A program made the position numbers and the translations under genes. A DNA stretch of 64,000 bases, taken from NCBI RefSeq assembly GCF_030272615.1, contig NC_081407.1, forward strand, positions 145,568,744 through 145,632,743, written 5' to 3'. Under the pieces are notes generated by a model. It was not told the DNA's origin. It did no database searches and saw only the letters and a list, made by a program, of their open reading frames with translations. Source of the DNA: Cryptomeria japonica. Taxonomy: Eukaryota; Streptophyta; Pinopsida; Cupressales; Cupressaceae. Positions 13,063-23,850 of the stretch are shown in pieces (position 1 is the first letter of the stretch; each line of letters opens with the position of its first letter).

Positions 13063-14447
13063 TGATGGTATGATGAAAGAATAATAATCTAGTCAACTAC
13101 TAAGAGGGGGGGCGAATCAGTAGATAGAAAAACTAATACTAACTTCACCAATCTCAAAGTCAATCTCTCAAAGTAAACTTAGAACTATCAATGCAATATC
13201 ACTATCAAGATAAAAACTCTCATGATAAACTAATTGACTGTTACAACAAACTAATAGTAAACAACTTCAAACTCATAAACATCCAAATGCTTTTACTGAC
13301 ATAAGTAAAACTTCATTTCACAATGCTTCCTATTATCATGACTTATCAAAGTGGATTAAGTAGTTAAGAAAATCAACCATAAGAACATAACCACAAAAAA
13401 CATTCACCACTTGACACAATATTTTTGATGTGGAAACCCAAATGGGAAAAACCACGGTGAGATGAGACTCACAAGATAACTATCTGAACACTTCTGAATT
13501 TCGCCTTGTTAGGAGCCTAGCATGTTAAAGGTTTACAAAAGTCCTATTAAGAACAAATCCTGTTAGGGACCACCTGGTTAAGGGATTGACTTTAATGCCT
13601 TGTTAGAAGCAATACCCTGTAAGGAGTAACCTCAGTATAGGATTTGAAATCCAAGCTAATGGATCACCTGGTTAGAGTATTCGAATAGCACCAAGCTTGT
13701 TAGAGCTTACTCGGTTAGGGGATTTTAATCTGCTATAATTGTTAAAAAATAACAAGAGTTTTCTGATGTGTTTGAATAGCACTACACTTTCTTGTTCAGA
13801 TCCTTTTCATGCTCCTATCTGCCTTTACTTAAATTGTAGATACATCATCTGGTTCGGCAACCACACACTCAAATAAAAATTTGCCAACTCTGAAACTAGA
13901 AAACTCATTGACCTTATAAATAAATTAATTAGGCTGGTAACACAACCAAAACCTAATTCTCTCATAGAGATTACAAACAAGTCGGTTCAAGTATGACCAT
14001 TGGATTACATAGCAATCTCTACACATCAATCAAGAAAACCTCGATCGCTATTTGATCATCGCTTCATCGAACTCAGTTACTCATCACGTGCTTTGCATTA
14101 CATGCAATATAATTTCTCATTCCCTAGACAAAAACCATTTCATCAACGCACCAAAATCACTTTGAAAGTCTCTTCATACAATAATCATACATGTCATAAT
14201 CATTACCTCTCATTATCAGATCATAAACCAATATAACCAATTCACCAAAATTAATCGGTTAGGGTTTATCAAATCAACAGGTAGGGTTTACCGGTTCACT
14301 CCTCAAATTTTTCTTATCTGTTACAGTTTCCTTCACTAGCTCTTCCTACCATTTACAAAACATCATTACAACAATATTATTACTGGTTAATTGACATCAA
14401 TGACAACATAACATATCATTAATGCAATCTTCATGCAAATTCTAACA
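13063..14447 (-). repeat. 5' LTR of copia element 2
   Basis: 1385 bp, TG to CA, and a match along its whole length to 7325-8742 with roughly 10% mismatch in the part compared by eye. It ends CTAACA before the target duplicate ATTTA. Confidence 0.88.
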
Positions 14448-15086
14448 ATTTAATTCAAAAGTAGTAAACTTATCAATGATGGAGTCAAGGGTTACCTTGG
14501 TTTTGTCAATAGATTTTAACTCTGGAATGGCCACAACTCGGATATCATAGACCGGTAGCAAGGTTCTCAATACCTTACTAACCATTGTGGCATCATCCAT
14601 TTTACCAACAACACTCTTGATCTCACCAACTATCTCTTTTATCCTCTAACCATACTGTTGGGTATTCTCACCTTCAGCCATCTGCATGTCATCAAACTTC
14701 CCTCTTAGACTCTCTTCTTTGAAAATCTTCACATGTTCATCACTGCTATAAATATCTTCAAGATTCTTCCACACCTCATGTGTAGTCTCTAGACCATGAA
14801 CATCAACATATTCAGCATCAGATAAAGAACCGATAATAGCCTCCAGTGCTTGATTCTTTTCTTGTTGCTCTTTCTTTTGATCATCAGTCATAATCCTAGT
14901 AGGTGCAACATATTGAGTATTAACATGTTCCCAGTATTGATTTCCAAGACTCTTGATATAAATTTTCATTCTGTCACTCCATATCCTATAGTTCTCTCTA
15001 TTAAACTTCAGACCTTCCTTCTTCAACATGATCTACAAGATCTTTACCTCAATCTATTAGGCTTAGACCTTATAGGACTTGAGACA
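14448..15086 (-). pseudogene. Copia element 1 gag N-part
   Basis: A minus-strand gag of the same family as 12618-13001 (GLKFNRENYRIWSDRMK and MQMAEGENTQQYG), open over 127 codons at 14646-15029. It continues to 14448 with TKVTLDSIIDKF and then resumes at 7324 on the far side of element 2. The break is the nested insertion. Confidence 0.85.
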
Positions 15087-15097
15087 CTCTGATACCA
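15087..15097 (-). other. Primer binding site, copia element 1
   Basis: The minus strand reads TGGTATCAGAG, 2 nt from the LTR start at 15100. It is the same initiator tRNA-Met type as in element 2. Confidence 0.88.
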
Positions 15098-15099
15098 AT

Positions 15100-16296
15100 T
15101 GATGGTATGATGAAATAACAAGGATTCAGTCAACTACTAAGAGGGGGGGTCTATCAGTAGATAGAAAAACTGATAAAACTTCACCAATCTCAAAATCAAA
15201 CTCAAAGTAAACTTAGAACTATCAATGCAATATCATTGTCAAGATAAAAATGTCAAGCTAAACCAGTTGTCTATTACAATAGATAACAACAATCAACTTG
15301 TAACATACAAACATCCAAATACTTTTACTGATATAAGTAAAACTTTATTTCATATTGCTATCGGATATCATGACTTATCAAAGTGGATTAAGTAATCAAG
15401 AAAATCAACCATAATAAAACATAACCACAAAAACATTCACCACTTGACACAATATTTTTGATGTGGAAACCCAAATGGGAAAAACCACTGTGAGATGAGA
15501 CTCACAAGAATTCTAAACTCTTCTGAAGTTCTCCCTGTTAGGAGCCAAGCCTGTTAAAGCTTTACAAAAAGTCCTGTTAGAGACCATCTGGTTAAGGGAT
15601 TGACTATAATGCCTTGTTAGAAGAAATACCCCATGAGGAGTAACCTTGGTAAAGGATTTAGAATCCAAGCTAATGGATCTCCTTGTTAGAGGATTTGAAT
15701 AACACCAAGCTTGTTAGATCTTACTCGGTTAGGGGATTTCAATCTATTGTAATTGTTAGAAAACAATAGGAGTTTGCTGATTTGTTAGAATAGCACTACA
15801 CTTGCTTGTTCAGATCATTTTCATGCTCCTATCTACCTTTTACTCAAACTGCAGATACATCATCCCATTCGACAACTACACACTCAATTCAAATTTGCCA
15901 ATACTGAAACTAAACAACTCATCGACCTTATAAACAAATCAACTAGGTCAGTAACACAACAAAAACCTAATTCTCATAGAGATTACAAACAAGTCAGTTC
16001 AAGTATGACCGTTGGATTACATAACAATATCTACACATCATTCAAGAAAGCCTCGACCACTCCTTGATCACCACTTCATTGAACTTAGGAACTCCTCATG
16101 CGCTTTGCATTACATGAAGTATACTTGCTAATTCCCAAGAGAAAAAACCATTACCTCAATGCACCAAAATCACTTTGAAACTCTCTTCATACAATATGCA
16201 TACGAGTCATAATCATTACCGCTCATCATCAGATCATAAACCCATATAACCAATTCACCAAACTTAATCGGTTAGGATTTATCAAAAGAATAGGTA
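15100..16296 (-). mobile_element. Truncated 5' LTR of copia element 1
   Basis: This begins TGATGGTATGATG like the other LTRs and follows them for about 1.2 kb. It stops at 16296, inside sequence that continues for about 190 bases in the intact LTRs. Beyond it lies unrelated minus-strand coding sequence. Together with the cut at 3108, both outer ends of element 1 are gone, so no target duplication survives. Confidence 0.82.
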
Positions 16297-18230
16297 TTTC
16301 TGCACTTCCGAATTAGTGTCGCTTTGCCTTTTCACCCAATTTACTTGATAATAGTTATCTACCAAGACTTTGTCAAAATATTTTCTATTTCCTTAGCAAC
16401 TTCATCAATTTTACCAAACATGATCTTATTTACTTTGTGCTTACTTCTAAATTTATTCTTTTCTAACTGAATTAATCTATATATCTCTTCCCTAGAAATA
16501 ACTGAACATAGATTAACTAATACATATCCGTTCAAGTTCTCATCTTCTTTACTTGTTGTTTGTCTCCTAGCATCCAAAATGTCATACAAGCTCCTGGGTA
16601 TGATTGTCATCAATTCAATTAGATATTTTCTATATATATTTAGATATTCTATAGTTGCTTCTTCTAAGGTTTTTTTGCCATTCTCATCAAAATTTTTGTA
16701 CCACTTTGATAGTGGCTTCAGGTTACCATATTTAATAGTTTCATTAACAATCTCATTCAAGGACATGGAAGGCTTAACTTAAAGTTTACCTTTCTTCAAC
16801 ACCTCATCAAGTTTAGATTTTGATTTCTTACCAGATTTAGGTCCACTGAATGGTTTCTCCTTTGAGATCTTAGTGACCTTAGCAACTTTTTTTTTGACCT
16901 CCTTGATTGCTTCATCTAACTTTGTCTCCTCTTCATCAACAAGAATGAACACTTTGGATTTTCCTCTCTTCCTCTTCCATTCACCAGATGGTTTGGCTGG
17001 TTTCTAACCAGCAAAGGAGGGCACAAAACTCTTTGATTGATTTGGCTTAGGGACAGGGGTTTCCAGTTTAGCCTTCTTTGGCTTGACCATATCTTTTTCC
17101 TTCATAATTTTTTGCTCTCTATCTCTTTGCACTTCCTCTTTAGTGACCCCCATTCTTTTTGCCAGCTGCTCTACCTCCTTCCTTGCCTTCTTTTGAATCT
17201 TTAGCTTCTTGGACTTAGAGTGTAAGTCCAAACACTTCTCTTTGTAAGTTCCAAACCTTTCTTCAGACTTATCCACCAGTTTTCTCAATAAGTGCTAAGC
17301 ATATGCAACAAGGATGTGTCCTTCCACCTCATACCCCATGGGCATGATCTGTGATTCCTTGGCTCCATAGCTTCCATAAGACATTGGTCAGTATCAACCA
17401 TAAAGAAGAATGTGTCTTCATACTTCTCCACTATCTCCTTGGGAATTCTCTCCCTGCTCCGCATCATGCTCTGCAAGGTTTTGAAGTATCCACAAAGAAT
17501 GTCATTTTGGACTGTAGAATCTCTAAGGCCATGAAGTGTTTCATTTATTTGCACTACCATTGGCCTATCATAGGCCCACTAAACTTTGCCAACACCTGAA
17601 ATCTCATTCAGGAAATATAAATAGAGACATAGGATCAAAGTTCCAAATTTAAACACATGCTTCTTATGTTGTTTAATTTTATTCAAATTTCTAAATAGCT
17701 CACTCTGAAGCACTTCACACAAATCATATTTCTTATCCTCCTTCAATATCTGATAGGATGCATAGATAGCCATACCAAATACTGAATTATCCATGCTAGA
17801 GTGATATATCTTATATCCCATCACCATTGATGCAAATATAACATCATATTCAACAATGTCGCTGATTGTCATCAACCTTTTGTCAAATTGAGAACCGGTA
17901 GCTTATGTTACGGTCTGGTTCTTCACATTCCTCGAGGTAGGAACCTCACTGATTGATCTCAAACATATTACCACCTTAATTTCACTCTTGGTAATCTTGT
18001 GGGGTTTTTCAAGCCACATGAAATCATCATGCATTCTTCTTAGAATGTATCCGACCCACTCAGGCTCACCGAACATCAAAATGTTTATGAACTATGCAAA
18101 ACCCTTCTCTTCTATCGATTTAATTTTAGGTTTCAAACTTCCCATTCAATCAATCATGCATTGAGTGTATAGCTTCATCATTTGGGCTCTCCCAAACTCC
18201 TTAACATTATAGTGAATATATGTCCCCTCT
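16297..18230 (-). pseudogene. Unrecognised lysine-rich retroelement-type protein, broken
   Basis: A minus-strand coding region of about 600 codons that I do not recognise. In order: an N-terminal part at about 18230-17880 (WVGYILRRMHDDFMWLEKPH); 17875-17579, with FKFGTLILCLYLYFLNE; 17560-17285 (DTFFFMVDTDQCLMEAMEPR); a very basic Lys/Glu region at 17288-16800 with nuclear-signal-like KKAKLE and GKKSKSK; and a helical C-terminus at 16766-16359. In-frame stops lie near 18150, 18095, 17907 and 17004, and there is one frame change near 17285. It has no RT, integrase or zinc-knuckle motif. The composition and context suggest an accessory ORF of a mobile element; that is inference. Confidence 0.5.
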
Positions 18231-18375
18231 CTCAACTTATCTCTATCTCTTTTCTCCCTCTCTCTTTATCTACATATATCTCCATCCCTACAAGACCTCT
18301 GTTTCTCTTCAACTTGTCTCTTAAGCCTTCCCTTCTACCTATATAAATATCACCTCTCTCCCTCTCTCCACTCTA
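18230..18375. repeat. CT-rich low-complexity tract
   Basis: Pyrimidine-rich on the plus strand (CTCTCTCTTTATCT-like). It switches to purine-rich at about 18380. No gene is visible. Confidence 0.7.
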
Positions 18376-18511
18376 CCTCCATAAAAGGGGAGGAGAGAGG
18401 TAGGGAGGTTGGAGACTCAGAAGGGGAGAGAGGTGAAAGATATAGAGGGGCAGTGATAAATATGCATAATGAGGCATGGAGGGATAGGTAGAGAGGTAAG
18501 GATGGATGGAG

Positions 18512-18513
18512 GG

Positions 18514-18599
<86 letters not shown>

Positions 18600-18640
18600 A
18601 GGTAGGGAAAATAGGAGGATTGATAGGTGAGAAGCATAGA

Positions 18641-18737
<97 letters not shown>

Positions 18738-18773
18738 GTAGGGAAAATAGGAGGATTGATAGGTGAGAAGCAT

Positions 18774-18841
<68 letters not shown>

Positions 18842-18885
18842 AGGTAGGGAAAATAGGAGGATTGATAGGTGAGAAGCATAGAAGG
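18512..18885. repeat. Compound minisatellite: three 45-bp units with (GA)n spacers
   Basis: Three near-identical 45-bp units (ATAGGTAGGG to GAAGCATAGAAG) end at about 18640, 18778 and 18883. Each is preceded by a long (AG)n run (about 18512-18596, 18643-18735 and 18777-18838). The pattern indicates amplification of a GA-microsatellite plus unit block. Open frames here encode only Ser-Leu repeats and are not genes. Confidence 0.95.
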
Positions 18886-19140
18886 ACGAAGGCCTAGAGA
18901 TTGAAGTATATTTTTGGTCTCTAAACATAAGTGACTACATAGTGGGCTTGTCTCAAAAATGCTTATAATGTTAAAAACACATGTATGTTACATTTTTATA
19001 ACATGTACATATTTTTGGTCCCTAAGTTACATAAGTGTTTGCACTTGGGAATTGGGTTAAAAATTCCAATAATGTAAAAACCAAGCATGCATTTTTTAAT
19101 TAACAAAAAACATATATATTTTGTTAAGTTTTGGGGTTAT
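18886..19140. other. Short AT-rich spacer with duplicated word
   Basis: TATTTTTGGTCTCTAA at about 18909 and TATTTTTGGTCCCTAA at about 19009 form a direct pair about 100 bp apart. No coding potential is seen. Confidence 0.5.
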
Positions 19141-21340
19141 AATGGATTTAAAGAGATAGATAGGGATATATAGGGGGGAAAGGGAGGGATAATGATGGTA
19201 GGTGAGGGGAAAAGAGAGTTATCTTGAGACACCTATAGATTGAACCCTAAACTCTATGTCCTCTCTTTCTTCATCCCTCCCTCTTTAACTCTCTACCTCT
19301 CCTCCATGTCTCATTACACAAATTTCTCTCTCTCTAGGTATCTAATCACTCTATCCTCCTTTAGGTCTCCCACCTCTCCAAATCTCTCCCTTTGTCCCTC
19401 TTTAGTGATCATCCCCTTCCCCCTCTCTCTCTTGTCTCTCTCACCTCTCTATCTCTCCCCTGTCCAAGTCTCTCATTCCCTCCCTCTTTACCTCTTTACC
19501 TATCCCTCCATATCCTATTACAAATGTTTATCAGTCCCCTCTATATCTCTCACCTCATTCCCTCTCCCACTAGGTCTCTCACTTATTTACCTCTTTCTCC
19601 CTCCATTTCTCCTTATTGATAAGAAGAGAGAGAAGGAGAGAAAGAGGTGAGATATAAAGAGAGAGATAGAGATAAATAAGTATGGAAGGATGAAAAGAGA
19701 GGTATCTGGATAAATAGAGTATGGGGGTGAGGTAGAGGTAGGTAGATAAAGATAAGTAGAGATAAAAGGAAAGAGAGAGAGGTAGAGAAATAACTAGGGA
19801 GGGTGGGAGGTGAGATTGATATAAGTGGCAAGGGAAGGCTCAAGAGATAGAGATCTTGCAGGAAAGGATATATATATAGAGAAAGAGAGAAGGGAGGGGA
19901 GATAAAGATAAGTTGAGATGGGGAAATAGATAGATATAGGTGGAGAGAGGAGAGAAATAGAGAGAGGTGATATAGATAGAAGTAGAGGGAAGTGTTGGAG
20001 CAAGGGAGAGAAGGAGAGGAATTCAAAGAGGGTGAGGGTAGATAGAGACAAGTAGGGGGAGAAAGAGAGAGAGAGGTGAGATAAATATTAGTATGGATGG
20101 AAGGAGGTAAAAGTATAGAGGGATGGAAGGAGAGGTAGGTAGAGAGAGGGAGAGGGAAGATACAGAGAGTAAGAGGGAAGCTAGATGGATAGATAGATAG
20201 AGAGAAGGTAAATAGAGAAAGGGAGAGGGAAGATAGAGAGTAGAGATGGATGGATAAGTAGAGAGGTGGAGAGAGAGGAGAGAAAGATGCATTTATAAAT
20301 AGAGAGGGTGGGAGGGATATTTATGTATATAAATAGAGGTAGGTAGGGAACAAGGGAGAGGTATGTATAGAGAGAGGGAAATGGGAGATTGATATAAGTA
20401 GAGATAGAAAGAGAGAGAGAAGGGAAGGAGGGAATGAGTGGTATGTAGAAAATAATGTTAGCAAGAGAGTGAGGGGGAGGTATGTAGAGAGAGGGAGAGT
20501 GATAGAAAGATAGTAGAGAGTCAAGGATGAGATAGAGGTAGAAAGATAGGTTTAGATCTCGGGGTGGAGAGGAAAGAGTGAGATAGAGAGAGGTGGAGAG
20601 AGGGAATAGAGGGAGAGTGATAGGGAGAGATATAGGTATAAATCTTGGGGGAGACAAAGAGAGTGAGATAAAGAAAAATAGAGAGGGAAGGAGGGAGGAA
20701 GTGAGAGAGAGAGGGATATTTATGTGGATAAATAGCGGTAGGGAGGGAGGGAGGTAGAGGTATGAAGAGAGAGGGAGAGAAGAGATAAAGGTAAGTAGAG
20801 AGGGAGTGAGATAAGTAGAGAGAGAGCATGAGAGGTTGACAAAAAGAAATAGGGAGAGGGGGGAGAGGTATGTAGAGAGGGAGAGATAGGGAGGGAGTGA
20901 GGGGAGTTATGTGGGGAGAGAGAGAGGAGATAGAGATAAATAGATAGAGGAAAGGACAGAGAGAGGTGGGGAGGGGGAGGGTAAGATGAGATAAAGACGA
21001 GAGAATGTGTGTGAAGTAGGTATAGAAGAGGGGAGATATGGAATGGAAGGGTGAGATAAATATTTTTAGAGCTTGGGGAAAGAGTAGAGAGTGAGATAGA
21101 GAGATGGGGGACAAAGGGGGAGAGGGAGAGTGATAGGAAGAGAGATAGGTCTAGAGATTGAGGAAGACAAAGAGAGTGAAATAGGGGTAAAGAGAGAATG
21201 ATTATAGGAGCTTAGTGATTACTAAAATTTGACTAAGTCTAAAAAATTATAAGATCTAGAGCTTGGGGAGAGAGGGAGGAAAAGGAGATAGAGGGAAACA
21301 GATAGGTCTCGAGATTGGAGGAGACAAAGAGCATGAGATA
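19140..21340. repeat. Two-kilobase polypurine/polypyrimidine region
   Basis: Plus-strand purine-rich at 19145-19215, pyrimidine-rich at 19245-19617, then almost continuously purine-rich at 19620-21340 (AGGGAGAG-like with GATA words). The switch near 19618 makes the two arms roughly inverted. At the right end a block of about 160 bp is present twice (about 21128-21287 and 21288-21412); the copies share GACTAAGT and AAAATTATAAGAT. Many open frames on the pyrimidine strand are Ser/Leu/Pro strings and are discarded. Confidence 0.9.
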
Positions 21341-21817
21341 GAGAGATAGAAACAAAACAATAATAGGAGCCTAATGATTATTTAAATTTGACTAAGTTTG
21401 AAAAATTATAAGATATCCTTAAACCTAGAATCTACATTATTCCTCCTAGAGGTTTGAACCCATTCTCAAAAATCCTGCCAATATATACATAAAATATAAC
21501 TTAATTGTATAAAAAAAGATAAAAGACAAAGGCAAAATCAAAATGCATCTGTGCTTTCTTGAACTAAAAGCCCAAGTAGGGGCAATGTCCCTTTCATAGA
21601 TTTTTGTCAACAAAGTATGTCCAAGTTTTTCTTGTTTAGCATAACACGTATGTGTAATGCTTATTGAATAAAATGTGTGTGGTTTTTTCTCTCATAAAAG
21701 CACGTACATGTTTTTATTTCAAATAACATGTACTTTATTTTTAATTTAAATACCATGTATGTGTTTTGACTCAATTTTTTTGAGCCTTAACACTTACGTG
21801 GTTTTTGAATTTATTAT
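21341..21817. other. AT-rich flank of gypsy element
   Basis: No gene is seen. ACGTACATGT-type words recur at about 21700-21800 and again right of the element at 36953-36965, as expected for the interrupted host sequence. The last five bases, ATTAT (21813-21817), are the left target duplicate. Confidence 0.6.
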
Positions 21818-22602
21818 TGTATATGGTGAAAATGGACAACAATAATAACAATATTGAAAGGCTAAATGAATTCAACCACAAAACCCTAGCCTAACAACAA
21901 CAAAGATCCACCATAACATATGAAGATTACCTAAGACAATGCAAATCAAATGAAATCACAAAGATTATACCATCACATGTCCAATAGGGTTTTGATCTCC
22001 ATTCTTCCTATCTCCATTGATCTTGCTTGATATATATTTGCTCTCCAATTTTATGTGCACAAGAGCTCAACAAAGAACGGAATGTGGTTGCAAGTAGGAT
22101 CGTAGTATAGTCCAGTGAATGATTAGCCTGAGTGGTTAGAATGATTGATTAGGGTTTGATAATGAAGGAAGCATCTCCTTATATAGAAGACACAATATGA
22201 AATGGAGGGATAAGATTGAGAGGTGTAAAAGGAGGTCGGCTATGATTAGAGGGTAGGTAAAAGAAATAATAAAATAATGAAAGGGGTAGGTAGTGTAGGA
22301 ATTAAGAGATGAATGACATGTGTCATGGGTAGAAAAGGTTAATGAATTAAGTAAATAAATAAATATTTATTTAATTAATAGAAGAATTGGGATAATTAAA
22401 TAAATAAGATAATTATTTAATTTAGGAAAAGGATAATTTAAATAAATAAATGAATTTATTTAAATGAGAAATAAGGCTAGAAGAGGATAAATGAATTAAT
22501 TAAATAAATAAAGATTTATTTAATTAATAGAAGAATTAAGCTTAGATAATTAAATAAATAAAATATTTATTTAATTAGACATGACAATTTTGAGTGTCTA
22601 CA
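21818..22602 (-). repeat. 3' LTR of the Tat-type element
   Basis: 785 bp. The plus strand runs TGTATATGG to GTGTCTACA, so the minus strand runs TGTAGACAC to CATATACA. A TATA-like box (minus strand TCTATATAAGG, 22178-22187) matches that of the 5' LTR. The inner third is made of AATAAATAAAT-type words. Confidence 0.95.
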
Positions 22603-22616
22603 TTTTGCCCCTCTTT
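22603..22616 (-). other. Polypurine tract of the Tat-type element
   Basis: Minus strand AAAGAGGGGCAAAA, directly joined to the LTR start TGTAGACAC. This is the expected primer for plus-strand DNA synthesis. Confidence 0.85.
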
Positions 22617-22847
22617 GAGACAATGCGGCTTGTCGCGTTGCTTCAAAGAAGATAAGATGAACTGATACAGAGTTGCCCCAGGATGGGAATGATATGCCTC
22701 CTCGAGAGATTGGATGAAAATGTTTGAAAAGATTGCAAACAATCTCTCAATAAGAAAGACGGGATAGAATGGACTGACCAGATAAAGTGACAAAGTCACG
22801 GGATGAGGAAGACTGACTAGGGAAATGAAGACGAGGGCTGGGGTAGG

Positions 22848-22856
22848 CTATAAGAT
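22848..22856 (+). promoter_or_regulatory. Possible TATA box of the antisense PMD gene
   Basis: CTATAAGAT on the plus strand lies about 30 nt before the pyrimidine-rich start-like sequence CATTGTCATCTACAC (22881 on) and about 1 kb before the PMD reading frame. It would drive transcription opposite to gag-pol. This is inference from position and consensus only. Confidence 0.35.
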
Positions 22857-23129
22857 AGACCACGGGGGAAAATACATCCTCATTGTCATCTACACATCCA
22901 CGAGACCATATTGCAGAGCAAAAATTTAGTAGGAGCAGTCAGCAGCGAGGGCTTTCATTCACAGATTCAACTGTGTTAGCCGATTTCAGAGGCCAGCAGA
23001 GGCAGGAGAGCTGGTAAGTACCACCAAACCTCCTTGTACTTTGACGCATTTAATTTTGTCATTAATGCATGTCGAATAGGGTAATAAATGCACTTAGACT
23101 AGGGTCCAAAAAGTGTCAAAAAATGTTTA

Positions 23130-23400
23130 GGGGCGTCTGTGTTGGTGCCAGGCACGTCTATGTTTGCTAGGCGCGTCTGTGTTTGTGCCAGGCGTGTCTA
23201 TATCTAGACCCGCATCTGTGTCAATTGCGGCCGCGTCTGTGATGTTCAGGCGCGTTTGTGCCAAGAAGGCATGTTTGTGTCAACCAAGCGTGTCTCTGCA
23301 GAGCATAAGCACGTCTGTGTCAAGAAGGCGCGTCTGTGTTTTTTAGGTGCGTCTATGCAGTCTTTGAGCGCGTTTATGTCATGTAAGCGCGTTTGTGTTT
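23130..23400 (+). repeat. 20-bp-period motif array, 14 sites (antisense leader)
   Basis: Fourteen copies of a short word (best form GGCGCGTCTGTGT) have core C positions near 23134, 23155, 23174, 23195, 23213, 23234, 23253, 23272, 23291, 23312, 23331, 23350, 23371 and 23390. Spacing is 18 to 21 bp, mean 19.7. The word reads in the sense of the PMD gene. Variants are mostly CG to TG or CA. Because the spacing alternates 19/21, it is not a repeated peptide. Confidence 0.9.
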
Positions 23401-23436
23401 GAAAAGTATGAATTTGCATCTTCTAGGTCAAATCGG

Positions 23437-23802
23437 CAGTTCTGTGATGAACATACACTGTCGATTGGATAAGCTGCTGAGAGGATACACTCAAGCAGGT
23501 CCTCTAGGAAGACTAGGATAGATCAAGGCACTTTGTGATGAATAGTGAGTACCAAGATAGAGTACTTTGTGATGAATAGGGAGTACTGAAATATGAGCAG
23601 CACTTTGTGATGAACAGGGAGTGCAAATGTGAGCAACACTTTGTGATGAACAGTGAGTGTCACACACGTAGTACTTTGTGATGAACAGTGAGTACCACTA
23701 GGATAAATAGCAACATTTTGTGATGAACAGTGAGTGTCACTAGGATAGATAGGCATAAGCATTTAGATAGAAAGTAGCATTTTGTGATAAACAGTGAATT
23801 CC
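23437..23802 (+). repeat. GTGATGAACAGTGAGT tandem array, seven to eight units
   Basis: Seven units with the core CTTTGTGATGAACAGTGAGT begin at about 23531, 23565, 23603, 23639, 23674, 23716 and 23780. A weaker one lies at about 23440. Spacing is 34-42 bp, except the last at 64. It lies between the CG motif array and the PMD coding exon, inside the putative intron. Minus-strand open frames over it are by-products of the repeat. Confidence 0.92.
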
Positions 23803-23850
23803 ACTATGATTGACATGATTTGATTTGCTTGACTACAGGAGTACTTGCCG

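Larger units (their letters stand above)
7325..14447 (-). mobile_element. Copia element 2, complete, nested in element 1
   Basis: Two LTRs (7325-8742 and 13063-14447) run TG to CA. A primer binding site lies next to the right LTR and a polypurine tract next to the left LTR. The element is flanked by the 5-bp duplication ATTTA (7320-7324 and 14448-14452). Host sequence reads through: the text before 7325 and after 14447 together match this element's own gag near 12410-12425. It therefore landed in gag of a relative from the same family. Over their first 180 bases the LTRs differ at roughly 20 positions, so the insertion is old. Confidence 0.92.
23014..23838 (+). other. Putative intron in the antisense PMD leader
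   Basis: A strong donor, GCTG|GTAAGTA (23014), follows a stretch without ATG. An acceptor, TTGACTACAG, ends at 23838. The first ATG after it (23851) is in the PMD frame. The intron would contain both the CGCGTCTGTGT array and the GTGATGAACA array. The splice signals are seen; use of the intron is inferred. Confidence 0.4.

Noticed and set aside
18350-18928. Open frames of up to 192 codons on the minus strand
   Set aside because: They translate the (GA)n microsatellite as Ser-Leu repeats and exist in all three frames.
19240-21114. Many 70-197-codon frames rich in Ser, Leu and Pro
   Set aside because: They lie on the pyrimidine-rich strand of low-complexity DNA, where stops are rare by composition. 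There are no domains.
23130-23400. The regular array as a CRISPR
   Set aside because: The context is a plant retrotransposon, the repeats are only about 12 bp and degenerate, and the 7-8 bp between them are not unique spacers.
23531-23802. GTGATGA words as C boxes of a C/D snoRNA cluster
   Set aside because: There is no D box (CTGA) at a consistent distance and no terminal stems; the spacing fits a plain tandem repeat.
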